From Lycium barbarum (Eukaryota > Streptophyta > Magnoliopsida > Solanales > Solanaceae), in the NCBI RefSeq assembly GCF_019175385.1, contig NC_083345.1, positions 120,965,657-121,029,656 on the forward strand: DNA of 64,000 bases, read 5' to 3'. A program made the position numbers and the translations under genes. Positions within the stretch are counted from its first letter, which is position 1; the number at the start of each line of letters is the position of its first letter. Under the pieces are notes generated by a model. It was not told where the DNA came from and ran no database searches. It was given only the letters and a program-made list of their open reading frames with translations. This document shows positions 1 through 12,703 of the stretch, in pieces.

Positions 1-542
1 TCTTTTACCAATGTTTTACCGTGTCCGTTATTGGATGTGATTAGCGGTTGGATGTTTGCTATGGAACGTAATTAAAACAAACTATAGCTACTAAATATAA
101 TTACTTAGTATAAGTTTGTCATGCCATGTAAAATTCCCTAAAATTAAAGATCAACACAAAATTGGGAGAAAAGTGCAAATGACCCGATCGGCACTCTAGT
201 TAAAGGATTGGGCTTTCTCTGGCCCAAAGGAAGTCTGACTAAACCCCTTTTGTCTACTCGGCCCAGGACCTCTCTCTGGGTCTTATACCCAGGCCCATTA
301 GTTACCTATGTTCTTTTACTTTCTTAAGTTCCAAACTCCAGTCTATATAAATGATGACAAAGACATATATAAAATAAAAACAATAAAACATCGCAATTAA
401 ATTTATGTATAAATAAGTAATCCTAATTCTTTTAGGAATCAAATTAAGGAATTAGTTTCTCTGAAAAAGCTATAAGTACAATCACTAGCTAGATCAACGC
501 TAATTAAAGTAGCTACTTCACCACTTGTGAGATTAAAGTAAT
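1..542. repeat. Non-coding AT-rich start with dispersed repeat
   Basis: No coding signal is visible. Two stretches recur elsewhere in the window. The part around 187-245 (GGCACTCTAGTTAAAGGATT onward) recurs at 17098-17155, and 298-460 (ACCTATGTTCTTTTACTTTC onward) recurs at about 28990-29178 and on past the MITE there. So a single ~270-bp block here corresponds to two blocks lying about 11.8 kb apart later in the window. Confidence 0.6.
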
Positions 543-2140
543 GTATTTAAGTGATATATTAGCATAGTCCTTTAATCTTTAATAATATTAACTCCAAGAC
601 ACAAATAATCTGAATATTTTAGGATCAAAGATAAAGAAAATGAAAATGGTAAGGTTGTAGACTGAAACTGCCGACTTCTTATCTTTGGTTTAAGAGTAAT
701 TTATTATCTATGTCTTCTTTCTAATATAAACATCAGTATTTTTATTAACTTGATATAGCACTTAATTATATAAATACATATTAATCATATAAATACATAT
801 TAATAGACTGAAACTGCCGATTTCTTATCTTTGGTTTAAGAGTAATTTATTATCTATGTCTTCTTTGTTAAGTTTAAAGTCCACAAATGCATTAAGTGAG
901 AGACTTTAAAGGTGAAGTATGAATTGAGAAATTGAGGGAAACAAAAGTGGAGGGAAATGAAAGTTTGAAAAAATAACCTTTCAAGTGAACACTTCTCCCA
1001 CATTGGTGGTCGAAAGTGTTATGTGTGTGCTTATATTAAGCAACACATTCTCTAGCTCATAAAGGGTTGAGAAGAAGACCACCCCTCGCGCCATCGTCGT
1101 CGGATTTGGATTTGGATTTGGTCAAATGATCTAATTGATTGATAATCTTTTTGGACCAAATTTATTTTATTTCCATTTTCGTTACTTAATATTTCCAATC
1201 CGGATATTAATTAATTCACGCGAAATTTAACTTAATTCATTAAATTTAAATTCGCGGAATTATTTTTTTCCCAACGGAATTATTTTTTCCAACGGACATA
1301 ACGATGACCAACGGTCATCTCCTTCACCGAACAGGCGCTTCCATACCTGTTTAGAACAAACAACAGGCTATAAATTTTCAGAGGCTTCGCCTCATTTTTC
1401 TACGCACTGAAAAACTAAAAACATTTTTGTTCTCTGAAAAACACAAATTCCTTTCCCCTCATACTGCATTCTTTTAAAAAAACCAAAAATTAGTAAGTGT
1501 AGTGTGATTACTACCATTCGTTGAGTTCGCTGAAATTCTGCAATTTCCATTACCGGTATTGCAGAATAGAATTTCGTTCTATCCTGGGAAGAATTAATCC
1601 AAACCTTTGGCAACTGTGAGGGGATTAAATTCTTTAAGGAAACACAGTTTTCTGTGGGCTCGAAATAAATACACTGTTCTTTACTTTATGACCAGATTAC
1701 AAGTTTGATTAACGGGAATCACATTCTTTCTAATATAAACATCAGTATTTTTATTAACTTGATATATCACTTAATTATATAAATACATATTAATTATAGA
1801 TGACTATATTATGTGATTCTAAAAGTGTTGTAATTTACATGTATCAAACATAAATACATATTAATTATAGATGACTCTATTATCTGATTCTAAAAGTGTT
1901 GTAATTTACATGTATTAATTATATAAATACATATTAATAGACTGAAACTGCCGATTTCTTATCTTTGGTTTAAGAGTAATTTATTATCTCTGTGTTCTTT
2001 CTAATATAAACATCAGTATTTTTATTAACTTGATATAGCACTTAATTACATAAATACATATTAATTATAGATGACTCTATTATGTGATTCTAAAAGTGTT
2101 GTAATTTACATGTATCAAACACATATCCTTTGAAAAAATA
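543..2140. repeat. Tandem and dispersed AT-rich repeat array split by a solo LTR
   Basis: A unit containing ACTGAAACTGCCGA, then TTTGGTTTAAGAGTAATTTA, then ATAAACATCAGTATTTTTAT recurs at about 661-800, 805-865 continued at 1724-1800, and 1939-2100. Between units a shorter piece (ATAGATGACT with TAAAAGTGTTGTAATTTACA) is repeated three times. The family is unknown. Segment 543-701 is the inverted source-like copy of 3762-3922 inside the ATL pseudogene. Confidence 0.65.
866..1723. mobile_element. Solo LTR, 858 bp, 5-bp target duplication TTCTT
   Basis: The segment starts TGTTAAGTTT and ends GGAATCACA. It is flanked by TTCTT at 861-865 and 1724-1728. Removing it with one TTCTT restores the repeat unit seen intact at 708-740 and 1980-2020, so the empty site is known from the same window. 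No internal region, primer site or gag/pol is present, so this is a solo LTR left by LTR-LTR recombination. A 5-bp duplication and TG...CA ends fit an LTR retrotransposon. The lineage is not identifiable; copia is a guess. Confidence 0.85.
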
Positions 2141-2329
2141 AATGAGCTATTAAAATACATCAAAAATGTAAAAGATACTATACAGCTACATTTTATTGGG
2201 ATTTAATACGACAATGTGAGAAAATCCATATGTAATAAACTATAAATTTGATTAAATTAATTATGAAAACACAAAGAGCGGGTAAATTGACTAGGTAAGA
2301 GATAAAATACATCCATAGACTGCCCTACA

Positions 2330-2960
2330 TTTGCTGATTCACTCTAGTACTCCACAAGACTAAAAAAAGAGATCTAATTTTTTTTAATTCTGAAAGAACC
2401 TACGGGTTAACCGTTGCCTAGTTCACACCCTGAGAGTTTTACTCAAAACAGTTTAGGGGACCTGGTCCCTAAGTTGTTCTCCCGGATAATTATGAAAGGT
2501 AGATGAGGTAAGATATTTACGTGAAAAACTCTTTGCTCAAGAGATTAAAAATCACGACCTACCTTAGTAGGATTTCCAACTTCACTAGACTGAGCAAAAT
2601 GTAAGATTACAAGTTTTTTGTCCTCGGAATTAGTTCCTAATTCTACCCCTCACAATACCTCTATTGTAGGTGAATCTAGAACACTAATCTCCCCTCACAA
2701 ACAACTTCGCAACCTTCACCCCTTTTACTCCTCTAGGCTGAGAAACTAATACAACTAGTATGTAGTACAATCCTAGTGTACCACTCAAGGGCACCCCTTG
2801 AGAATTCAAACCACAACGACTAACTCTAGCTAAAGTGTTAACACACTATTTGAAAACAAGGACCAAGAAAATACCTACAAACAGCCCTTCTCAAAGGAAT
2901 GTAGGTTTACAATTTATAGAACAAAGAAACAAAGACTCAACAACCTAAGGACTTAAAGTA
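2330..2960. mobile_element. Degenerate LTR-like sequence
   Basis: The text around 2510-2600 (TTACGTGAAAAACTC, then AATCACGACCTACC) resembles transcribed parts of plant copia LTRs. I found no clear TG/CA ends or target duplication, so boundaries are approximate and the call rests on general resemblance only. Confidence 0.3.
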
Positions 2961-3480
2961 TCTTCAATTCAGGGATTCAGTCTTTTGGCTTATTGAGGCT
3001 TGTTCTTGAGAGCACCTTGATAGGGGTGGCGGCTGCACTTGAGAAAGATATATCTTTTTGGATTTGCAAGTGTTAGGTCAAACTAATCCCCATATGTTGT
3101 ATATATATATGAGACCAATGTAGAGAGCATGTGAGAAACATATGACCATGGATAGTGACTTCTCAAGGGCCCTTAGTTTCCATCATACATACAGTTGTGC
3201 TACTGCAATTCTGCCTGAACAGTGCAACAGCTTTACAGCTGCTAAGTGCTGTGCAAATACTCTCATAGGACCTGATGGAGTATCTGGTCCTTAGATCGTT
3301 TGTCAATTATCAAAACTATGAAACGCTATAGCTCATCAAATTCTTATTTTTTTTCTTCCAATTTTCAAATATTCCTTACTTCTTTTTTTGCTGTCCATAC
3401 AAAACTAAAATAGTTTAAGGCATGATTTATGGATCTCGCAGAACTAAGACAACTATTTTGCTTTGAATTCTTGAATAGAA

Positions 3481-4246
3481 ATGTCGACGAACTTTGTACA
3501 GAACTCACCACCACCATGACCATTACCATATTCTGCTTCGCTATTAACAATAATTGTCACATTCATAGTATTTCTATTTCTTTTTATTTTTCTTTTCACA
3601 ATTTTCTTTTGTGGACTCTTTATGCAACATCTACTATACTCATGGCATATTACTATAGCTGGAATTCCAATTTGTCCTACTAAAAATGTTCTAGGGCTTG
3701 ATCCACTGATTATTCAATCTTTTCCATTCATTTATTCAAGTGTACAAGATTATGGAGAGGGTAAATTACTCTTAAACCAAAGATAAGAAATCTGCAGTTT
3801 CTGTCTACAACCTTACCATTTCCATTTTCTATATCTTTGATCCTAAAATATTTAGATTATTTGTGTCTTGGGGTTAATATTATTAAAGATTAAAGGACTA
3901 TGCTAATATATCACTTAAATACAACAACAATGTTGATGGTGATGAAAAAGGATGCAATAGTGGCCCGATGATAGCGACAACAACAACAACATTTGAATGT
4001 GTTAAATTACAAGAGAAAGTTGTGAAGTTCACGAGATCACGATCCACAGGGAACTCCATAATTATAGCTAGGTAAAATGAAGATAGGTTTACTTTGAGAT
4101 TGCCTCAACATATGAAGGCAAAAATTATGAAGGGGAAGAACACAATGAGAAGTTGCATTAACTTTGGAGAATTCGAAAGCAAAACTACCGGTGGAAATTG
4201 TAGGTTTGGTGAAGTTTCAGATTCATCCAGTCTGGACAAAGTATGA
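3481..4246 (+). pseudogene. ATL-type RING-H2 E3 ubiquitin ligase pseudogene lacking its RING domain
   Basis: Read from ATG 3481, the frame gives a short Pro-rich start, then a strongly hydrophobic segment (about residues 17-46, SLLTIIVTFIVFLFLFIF core) and the ATL family's GLD motif (GLDPLIIQSFPFIYSS, about 3693-3740). ATL proteins are membrane ubiquitin ligases in which a C3H2C3 RING-H2 follows GLD by roughly 20 residues. Here no Cys/His RING appears: coding breaks at 3761 and 161 bp of repeat (3762-3922) follow. Recognisable ATL C-terminus then resumes: FTRSRSTGNS and, after a TAA, RFTLRLPQHMKAKIM and SLDKV followed by TGA. There is an in-frame TGA near codon 13 and a TAA at about 4072. ATL genes are usually intronless, as here. 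Identity is from remembered family motifs. The gene cannot make a working ligase. Confidence 0.72.
3762..3922 (-). repeat. 161-bp inverted copy of 543-701 sitting where the RING domain should be
   Basis: The reverse complement matches 543-701 without gaps and with about eight mismatches by eye (about 95%). It begins directly after the ATL GLD region and ends directly before the ATL C-terminal coding. Neither a target duplication nor terminal inverted repeats are evident, so templated filler DNA at a repaired break is as likely as a transposon insertion. Confidence 0.75.
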
Positions 4247-5931
4247 TTTTTTTTTTTATTTAAAAAATAAATTACGTTTGATTTTTTGGAATTCTTTTCT
4301 AAAGAATGATAACTTAGATACTGGGACAGATCTAGAAGAGAAGCTACAGGTTCACGGGAACTTAGTAGCTTTTATTCGTACTTATTATATATATATCAAT
4401 AAATTCACTAAACATACATAAATATTTGATTGTGAATCCAGTTACTACTATATATCAACTTTGAGGTTATTTTAGGAATACATAAACTTTGAATCCTTAA
4501 TTCCGAAGTTAGCAAATATGCTACCTCTCCTTGTTACCCTTTTTCAGATGTAGATTAAGACATTAGCTGTGGAAATAATTGGCTTTGTATACCTCTCCCC
4601 CCACCCCCCACGCCCCACCCCCCACACCCCCCCCCCCAAAGATACGTTTACGTACAAACTAGCAACGGATGCCCGTGCGATGCACAAGCCCGACATCAGA
4701 TTTTACGTGAGAAAGGGAGCATTTTATGAGTTAACATCTTTGAAAGGACATCTACAAACATAGTTTCTTCGAGAAAATCATCCGCTACATATGTTCTAAG
4801 GGTTGCTAGACATCAGAATTCTCAGAACAAATAGGAATGACTAACTACATGGAATAACTAATTTGTCAACAATCCCAAAAAGAATGATCCTCAGATCGTT
4901 ATCTAAGAGGATGACTTTAACTAGGTCTATCTTTAGGTGGTCTTGACTGCTCCGGACTAACACTACATATAGAGTGTGAATCCTGAAAGCAGAAAAAAAT
5001 AGAATGATAAGATGGAACTCAGTCATCATCATCATAATTGCATCTATAATTGAAAGAAAATATGGTAACATGAATAGAGAACGTTTAAGCCAGAATAGTG
5101 TGTTCATATATGAATGAAAAAATAGAACATGTAGAAGACATTATGCATCAATAAAACTAAGTTGTGTTGAACACCAGAGATGGAAGAAGAGCAATTATCC
5201 CCTTTCAGATCGGCCTAAATTCAAGAGTACATTTTACTAAGTTTGAACTTGAACCTTTCACAAGCAAATGAAGATCTGCTCAAATCAAGAAATGTAGTTC
5301 AACACTACCTGATAAAAGAAAGACAGAAACCGAAGAGAACAGGTAACTACCAAAGATATAAGAATACAGGTGGGTGATTATTATACAAAATGTGAGTATC
5401 CCTTTCTCTTTTGTTCTCTATATTTATGTGAATAGAGAACACAGGGAAGGCATAAAACGAATCTCATTGGTGGTCTCATTCCAATTATCAACCAGTATAA
5501 CTAAACCATTGAAGAACCTAATGGCCGTTCTTCTTGCATCGAACTAATTGTCATATCTCAAGCTAGTGTCATTACCCTGTTAAGATTACTTGGTCAAAGA
5601 GCAAGAATAAAACATGTGAAAAGATCATACATATTAGTACACACACTAATTTACAATGAACATAAGAGAAGATTATTTCCTTTCATATTAGCCAACCTCA
5701 AGGAAATTTCTGAAAGCTTACTAATTAGACCCTTCTGCAAAAGACATTATGATTAACAACTAAGGACTTGGCCCTTCTCAACTCTTCTAGAGAAGTGAAC
5801 ATCCGACCTCTTTCTACGCTCCATAAGGTCAGAGCCAGTAAAAAAAGGCAAAACTTCAGTTCTAAGTACTTCATTATGAAATGTAAAGCTATGCTAGCCT
5901 ACAAATAGCTTTCACCAAGCCATTGTAAAAA

Positions 5932-5968
<37 letters not shown>

Positions 5969-7305
5969 ATCTTTCACTGATTGATGTTCCATAAACTATA
6001 TGCTTATAGCATAAGTTTGAGCCTATAATAACTGTTGCAGAATTCATTAGTGTTCTGACAACTCAATCTTGTAGGCTTACAACCTGTATATTAAAGATTT
6101 TGCAGAAGGAAAAACCATTAACTATGGAAAATAACTGATTTAAGCTTAGTTCGACCCAAACATCTCTTTGCAACGATATGCAAGTTAGTATTTCGGTACA
6201 CCGTTCTTGATATCAATCCTAACATATAAACAATTAATCATAAAAGTATGGTGATTAAAGTAATCTAGAAATTTTGAAACCATACTTCTCCATTTACCCC
6301 CTCCAAATAACCAGAAGTGGTAAATCTTTGCCTTTATCAGAAGCAGACGATGAATCAAAAGTCAGAATGCATTTGCTGAGAGAAGTACAAAGATAAGGCA
6401 TGTCAATGCAAGCGTGTTGATCTATGCACACACGTGTGTAAACATATACGTATAGTCAGTGATTTAATTAAGACTATAATTTTGACTACGCAGTAGTACC
6501 TTATTATGTCAATGGAATGTATACAATGAGTAAGGGAAGAAGCTCCTTATTAACCATCAATTGTCCACCAAAAGAGAAAGGGATGAGTTCCCTAACTTAC
6601 CCTACCTTTATCAAAAAAAAAGAAAAGAAAAAAGGGGGATGAGTTCCTCAACCATCAATAGTATATCAGGAATGCAGACGTGACATGGCCTATCCATTTT
6701 TAAGATCTTTCTTTCTACTCCTGAGTGTGTGAAATGACAACTGGGTCCATAAAATGATCAAATCAGATGTTAGTCTTTTTTTTTTTTTTTCCTTCTTTCT
6801 TCCTGAAAATGAAGAAGAAACCATTCGTACTCTGTGCAAGCATGTGCGTGCGTCAATATTTGAACACATATGGCTCCATTTTGAAGTTAATTTTAACTGC
6901 AATTTAACTGGTAATGTTGTAGTTCTTACCATATGTAATATTCCTTTCCTTAGACCATTCTAACATTTTCAAACTAGAACACTACCCAAAAGTATTAAAC
7001 CCCCCAAATAACATAATTGCAATCACCAATTCAAAAAAAAAAAAAAAAAGTTAGTTCAAACGAATAAACTTTTGAATTAAACAATTACCTTAAGAGTAAA
7101 TGAAATTAAATCATTTTCTTCTTCTTTTTTCGAAAATCAAATCTTCAGCATGAAATCTAAAGCAAATGAAATTACCATGATATGCTTCTTTATGGTATCT
7201 ACTCAAGTCTGACACTCTGGTTTAGCACACTACAAACATGAAATTGCAAATTAAAAAGTTTGAAGAAAACTTTTTTTGAGTACATACAAAACAAATAGCA
7301 CCTAA
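4247..7305. other. AT-rich intergenic DNA, no supported gene
   Basis: Contains a C-rich run at about 4596-4637 (possible i-motif or G-quadruplex on the other strand) and a poly(A) run of 33 at 5933-5965. A short stretch on the minus strand at about 7224-7177 could be an exon (pyrimidine-AG before it, ATG then GTAATT after it) of the gene broken at 7306-16188, but it has a stop in the obvious frame. Otherwise I see nothing. Confidence 0.5.
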
Positions 7306-7373
7306 TCAATCAGTAACGTTAAAAGGCCCACCTTGCGCTAGTGTTTGAGGGAATCTCTGATGCCCCTCAGCAT

Positions 7374-7553
7374 CAGTGGCGGAGCCAGGATTTATGCCAA
7401 GGGGTTCAAAAATATAAAGAAGTCATAAATGAAGAAGCTAAGGGGGTTCAACGTCTACTATATATACATAAAAAATAATTTTCACCTTGTATATACAGTG
7501 CAATTTTTCGCCGAAGGGGGTTCGCCCCTGGGCTCTTACTAGGTCCGCAACTG
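7374..7553. mobile_element. hAT-type MITE, 180 bp
   Basis: Starts CAGTGGCGGAGCCAGGATTT and ends in a decayed inverted copy, GGTCCGCAACTG. Flanked by CTCAGCAT (7366-7373) and CTCAACAT (7554-7561), 7 of 8 identical, the 8-bp duplication expected of hAT elements. The interior closely resembles the MITE at 39166-39337. Confidence 0.8.
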
Positions 7554-7589
7554 CTCAACATCGGAGGAACTCACAATCTTAGAAGTAAC

Positions 7590-7737
7590 TGAAAGAGATT
7601 AATTCCGTGATTATTCTCATTGATTGAGTTGGTAAATATACCATAGTTACAATGTCCTATTAGGATACAAATTATACTAACCTAAAATAGAAGATTTTAC
7701 AAAATATTCTTTTACTACATATTTACACTATTTATCA
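7590..7737 (-). repeat. 3' LTR of the copia element
   Basis: TGAAAGAGATTAATTCCGTG at the plus-strand left end and TTTATCA at the right end. On the minus strand a purine-rich tract (CTGCGGGGGTG, 7738-7748) lies directly before it, as a polypurine tract should. Confidence 0.92.
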
Positions 7738-8870
7738 CACCCCCGCAGTCGAAACGGGAGGTTTACGAACACTGAGACTGTCCCGAAAATCTTCAAATAA
7801 GACCTGTGGCAGTCCTTTAGTGAAAATATCGGCGACATGATATCGGGACGGAACATGAAGGACACGGACGTGGCCGCGCGCCACCTTTTCACGAACAAAA
7901 TGTATATCCATCTCAATGTGCTTGGTGCGCTGATGTTGGACTGGATTTCCTGACAGGTAAATGGCACTGACATTATCACAATAAACTAAAGTAGCCTTAG
8001 GGATCGGACAATGTAGTTCCAAGAAGAGGTTACGTATCCAGCATGATTCAGAGACAACATTAGCAACCCCCCTATATTCTGCTTCCGCACTAGAGCGGGA
8101 AAGAGTAGGTTGGCGCTTAGATGACCAGGATATCAAATTATCTCCTAAAAACACGCAATAACCCGACGTCGAGCGTCTGGTGTCTGGACATCCCCCCAAT
8201 CAGCATCAGTGTATGAAACCAAATTAGTAACTGAAGATGAGTAGAGATGCAAACCATGATCAAGAGTACCCTGAATATACCGAATAATCCGCTTAAGAGC
8301 AAGCATACGCGTATCTCGTGGAGCATGCATATGAAGACAAATCTGTTGTACGGCATAAGAAATATCCGGTCTGGTGAAGGTAAGATACTGAAGAGCACCT
8401 GCAAGGCTCCGGAAATGAGTGGGATCGTCACACAGATCGCCAGAAGAGGCACTGACCTTCGGTTTAGTGTCAACCGGAGTGGATGAAGGCTTACACGAGG
8501 ACATTCCTGCACGTTCAATAATGTCTGTAGCATAACTTCGTTGTGATAGAAACATACCACCCTTGTGACGGGTCACCGCAATGCCAAGAAAATAGTTCAA
8601 AGGACCTAAGTCTTTCATAGCAAATTCTGAGCCAAGAAGGCCCATAATAGAACAGCGGAGAGCATCTGAAGAAGCAGTAAGAATAATATCATCCACATAT
8701 AGTAAAATGTAAGCCAAGTGGTGCCCTTTGCGATAGATGAACAAGGAGTGGTCAGACCTGCTATTAGCAAAACCAATGGAAGAAACAAAGTCAGCAAATC
8801 TTTTATATCAAGCTCTCGGTGCCTGTTTAAGCCCATATAAGGACTTGCGCAACAAACACACATAATCGGG
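7735..8870 (-). pseudogene. Copia reverse transcriptase C-terminal part and RNase H
   Basis: Minus-strand reading gives the end of the RT (LLRKSLYGLKQAPRA, then the catalytic YVDD within ILLYVDDIIL) followed by the connection and RNase H with [16 protein letters not shown] and the terminal [14 protein letters not shown]-to-TGA type stop lies right after KQAPRA (about 8807). A one-base shift in a C run near 8195 moves the frame between DADWG and [10 protein letters not shown]. The upstream half of the RT is at 12704-12944, beyond the inserted solo LTR. Confidence 0.88.
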
Positions 8871-9221
8871 ACGAGTGTTGATACCCAATTTTGTCCCTCC
8901 TTATCTAATTTTATTCACTCGGGTTCTAAATTTATTGACAAGTTAAATACTTTATTTTCACTATTTTATTTTTTATCGCTACTACTACCAATATCGCTAC
9001 TTTTATTTTCAACATTACGAATATTACTTTATCACAAATTTTAAATGTTCGTCATCGTTTCATTTTCGGGTTCGGACTCGTTAAATTAATTACCAGACAA
9101 CACTTTGTTAAATTCTTATTTTTTCTACATATTAATTATTAATTGTCTCCACATAGTATATATTGTACTAGTTATTAAATTAGAAAATAGAGGAGGAAGG
9201 ATCAACAATTTCAGCCAAATA

Positions 9222-9365
9222 AATGGCCCAAATAATCAGCCCACACGTTTTAATCCAACTAGTCCATGTCTTCAACGGACCAGCCCACATTATTCTCCTA
9301 CCCAAAACAGTTCAGCCCACATGTTAATTTCAGATCAGCCCACTATTTTATACCCGACCCGGTCC
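9222..9365. promoter_or_regulatory. Cluster of TGGGCY/GGCCCA motifs upstream of the LTR TATA box
   Basis: At least five AGCCCA or GGCCCA motifs occur in about 140 bp, 290-430 bp upstream of the TATA at 9654. TGGGCY (site II) motifs in plant promoters are bound by TCP factors and favour dividing cells. Their role here is inferred. Copies B and C have the same cluster. Confidence 0.5.
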
Positions 9366-9653
9366 AATCTTTACCCCCTAAAACCAAAACCTAATTTTTT
9401 CTTTTCTTTCTCTTCTTCAGCCGCCTCTTCTTTCTCCTCTCTTCTCTCTCTCGCTCGACCTCATCTCTCCTCTCCCTCACATTCTCCCCACTTCGTTCTG
9501 CCATCTCCACCATCACTGTTCCTCACGTTCTCTTGTCCCCCCCACGCTCCTGTCGCCTTTGTTCCCCACGCCTGCTCCTCTGTCTCCCCATCCCTCTCTG
9601 TCCCCACTTGTCTCTCTCCCACGCTCCTCTCTTTACTTTAATACAATTAAAAC

Positions 9654-9661
9654 CCTATAAA
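9654..9661 (+). promoter_or_regulatory. LTR TATA box, copy A
   Basis: AACCCTATAAATG. The same AACCCTATAAATA context is found in copy C (45644-45653). A conserved GT donor-like site follows 372 bp downstream (10026). Confidence 0.55.
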
Positions 9662-12600
9662 TGTGGGTCGAAGTTAAATGGTTGGGGGGAAGGTTCGGAG
9701 AAAGAGGGGATTTTCGACGAAGAGAAACCCGATCAATTGAGACAAAACAAGGACTCAGCGTTTTGTTGGAAAGAACCGAGGGCATTCAACATTTTGGAGG
9801 AATTCCATTACTTTAGAGTTCGAATCTACTTCACTTTAAGTTTGTTTCGAGCCAATTTTATTTACGTTTTAGGATTACTAAAAAATCAAACCAAACTTCC
9901 CTTTAAAGAGAGTAATCGGTTCTATCAAAATTTTTGATTCGAAAGACTTTTTTTCGAGTTCGAGTTCGTCGCGTTCGAGTGTAGATTCGGGACTTGACGT
10001 CCCCACTTCACTGCACCCAACAAAGGTAACTTTCCCTCCTTTAGTTATTTTATTTGGTTTCTGTTTGGTTATGTTGCTGTTTTGTTTACATTTCAGTTAA
10101 GCTTGTAGAAGTAGGATGTTTTCCTGTTGTTACTATCAGTAGATTAGCACGTCTGTTTGTGATGTATTTATCAATTAGCAAAGTATGCGATAAAATGTTA
10201 GTTTATATGATGCGTTGGTCAAATGATCATGTTTAGCTTAAATGTTGTTGTCAAAAATCAAGTAGGATAGCTAAGAATCTTGTCGATGGCGTTGTTATAA
10301 GGAAATCACATCATCGATAATGCGTAATGTAAATATTCCGCTTAATCTGTTTGAGTATAATGGTAACCACTTCTTATTCATCATGATGATTAAAATTGTT
10401 ACAGAGATATAAATATCGAAATTTTGTCGCTTATCTTAATGCGCTATGGGAATGGAAGAACATGTGCTGTTTTAATATTTAAACTGGAAATTTTCTTAAG
10501 GTATGAATTCAATTCTATTTAAGAAAGAATATCAGAAAAAATGGCTTTAATTTTGACCTTGCGTGATCACATTTTCGAATCTTTCAAACCTGTGTCGATG
10601 TCCAGCTTCAGTTTTCATTAGCCATTAGTCAGCCGAGAATCATCTTGCATTAAAGCTGGATAGTCTTTCCTGTTGAAACTTATGGATAAATGTTGTAGCT
10701 AATGGACCCAAGCTTGTGTTCTTCCCTGTTTGAGGAAAGTAGAAGTTCAATGAACTAGCAGGGTGTTGCTTTCTAAAAAGAGAGGGATTGGTCTGAACTT
10801 GCTCGTTCATAAATATGTTAACTTGCACTTAACCTGCCTCTATTTAGCTTAAGCACAAAATTGCTAGGAAGGTGTTTGATATTGATAAACAGGTCTTAAT
10901 TCTCTAAAGAATATCCCCTGTACCTGCACATGTTTCTCCTCCAAAATGCTTGCATAAGCTTTGGTCTGGTTGCTATTGTTGTGATCAGTTGAACCCGAAG
11001 GTTCTGGCAGTATCTTGACTACCACTTCAGCATGATAACTTGTGCCCTTTAAAGGGTTAAATTAGTCTACTATGAACTGTGGTTATTTGTTGTTTGCTAC
11101 GGATGTTATCTTGATAAAACAAGTGCTACACTTTGAGGGATTAACTATCTGCATTGTCGCCCTTCTCTTTGCTGTTGCCTTTAGTAATTTGGTTGACTTT
11201 CAATGCATTTTTTTGCTATTTTCTCAGAATCACATTTTAGTTTTCTTAGACAATTTGACCAGTCTTATTTCTGTTTAGATTCTTCACTGATGTTTACGTT
11301 AATTTCAATACTTATCTGGTTGGTTGTTTGAGTTAGAATAGGTTAAGGCGTCAAAATTGCTTATTAGCTAAATAAAACTGTTTGTTCGTGCCCTGTTTGC
11401 ATATCTTTGTTTTTTTTGCCTACTGTTCGCATTCAGCTTTCCTTGTCCATCGTAGTGGTTCAATTGTTTGCATACATTTCCCTTGTCTATTTTCCTATCT
11501 ATTTCTCATTCGATCCTATCCCGTAATTCTGGCACCTCCCATGTCTGTTCTAACAGGCCGTGTTCAGTATTTAGAATTTGCTTGTTTCTTCAGATTGTCG
11601 ACGTTATAGTGAATGTAATATTTTGTTGAATTTGCTCGGCATAAGTTTCTTTAACTTTTTTCTTTATCCTTCATAATTACTTTAATCGGGTTTTCTTTCT
11701 AATCCATTTTTATTCTTTTTCTTTGCATGAACTGGGAATTTCGAATCCCAAACATCCCCGAGTTGCTTCGACGACCTAGCTGCCACGTTTATGAAACAAT
11801 ATTGCTTGTTGTTGCTGCTCCCCCATGACAAACTGCCGCATCTCTTAGGCAAACAGCTGACATGCTTGCCATAAGCTGCTGATTATGCCTCTGTTTATTT
11901 TTCCTTTCCTTGTCCGAATTGCATGGGTTACGTAGAAATCCTTGAACCTTGGTTAAATGTTCATAATTTATTTCGTTGTGTAGTTTAGTTGTCCCTATTT
12001 GCTTGCGTAGTGTTTGGGTGAACAATAAGACTAGCAATCAGTTTACTTAGCCATAATAAGTTTCGTCTATAACTAGTAATTAACGAATGATTCTTTATCA
12101 TAGATAGTAGTATACGGCAGTAACTAGAACATTGAAATCATATTAAACAATTGGAAGTTGCATGAGTTACGATACATTTTTAAACCAGCTGAGTTTTCAA
12201 AATTGTCAGACAAGCTTAACATTCGGGTCTCATTAGGGTCCAAAGTTGTCGAATCTAATAGAATATTACCAAACTTTCCTAAATCTTCAAACCAAAATCC
12301 TACTTTCAAAATCATATCGGCTTTTTGCTAAAATATCATGCTAACCCATTTACACTCCATACCATATCTATAAACGGATTTTCAACATACTTTCTTTTCA
12401 TAAAATGTTCACATTTTACCTTTAGCCTAATTAAATTTGAGCCCGGTCGGTCAACCATTGTTAATGGGTCTTAAAGGATGCCTAATACCTTCCCTTTAGA
12501 CTAATTGAACCCTTACCTAGAACCTTAAGTTTCGCAGACTTTTAAAACAGAGTTAACTTTAAAATAACTTTAATAAATTTAGGTGTCCTAATTCACCATA

Positions 12601-12703
12601 AATAATTAGGTGGCGACTCCTTAAAACAAATAAAATAAAAATAGGAATCACCAATATGTTGTACTTCTACTTTAACCCGGTTAAAATGGGGTATAACAAC
12701 GAG

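Larger units (their letters stand above)
8876..12698. mobile_element. Giant solo LTR (copy A), 3823 bp, target duplication ACGAG
   Basis: Begins TGTTGATACCCAATTTTGTC and ends GGGGTATAACA. ACGAG occurs at 8871-8875 and 12699-12703, and the copia RT reading continues across once it is removed. It shares ends, TATA region and a 5'-exon-like segment with copies at 33103, 44615 and 58276. No gag/pol lies inside, and the pyrimidine-rich open frame at 9105-9641 shows no family motif. LTR length and 5-bp duplication suggest a Ty3/gypsy Tat/Ogre-like or other long-LTR lineage, unproven. Confidence 0.87.

Noticed and set aside
543..3922. 543-701 and 3762-3922 as terminal inverted repeats of one 3.4-kb transposon
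   Set aside because: The right copy sits precisely between ATL N- and C-terminal coding and the ATL start would be inside the element; no target duplication matches at 542/3923.
9105..9641. 178-codon open frame in giant LTR copy A
   Set aside because: C/T-rich with Ser/Pro/Leu-biased translation, no domain, starts in AT-rich DNA and spans the U3 motif cluster. A composition effect.
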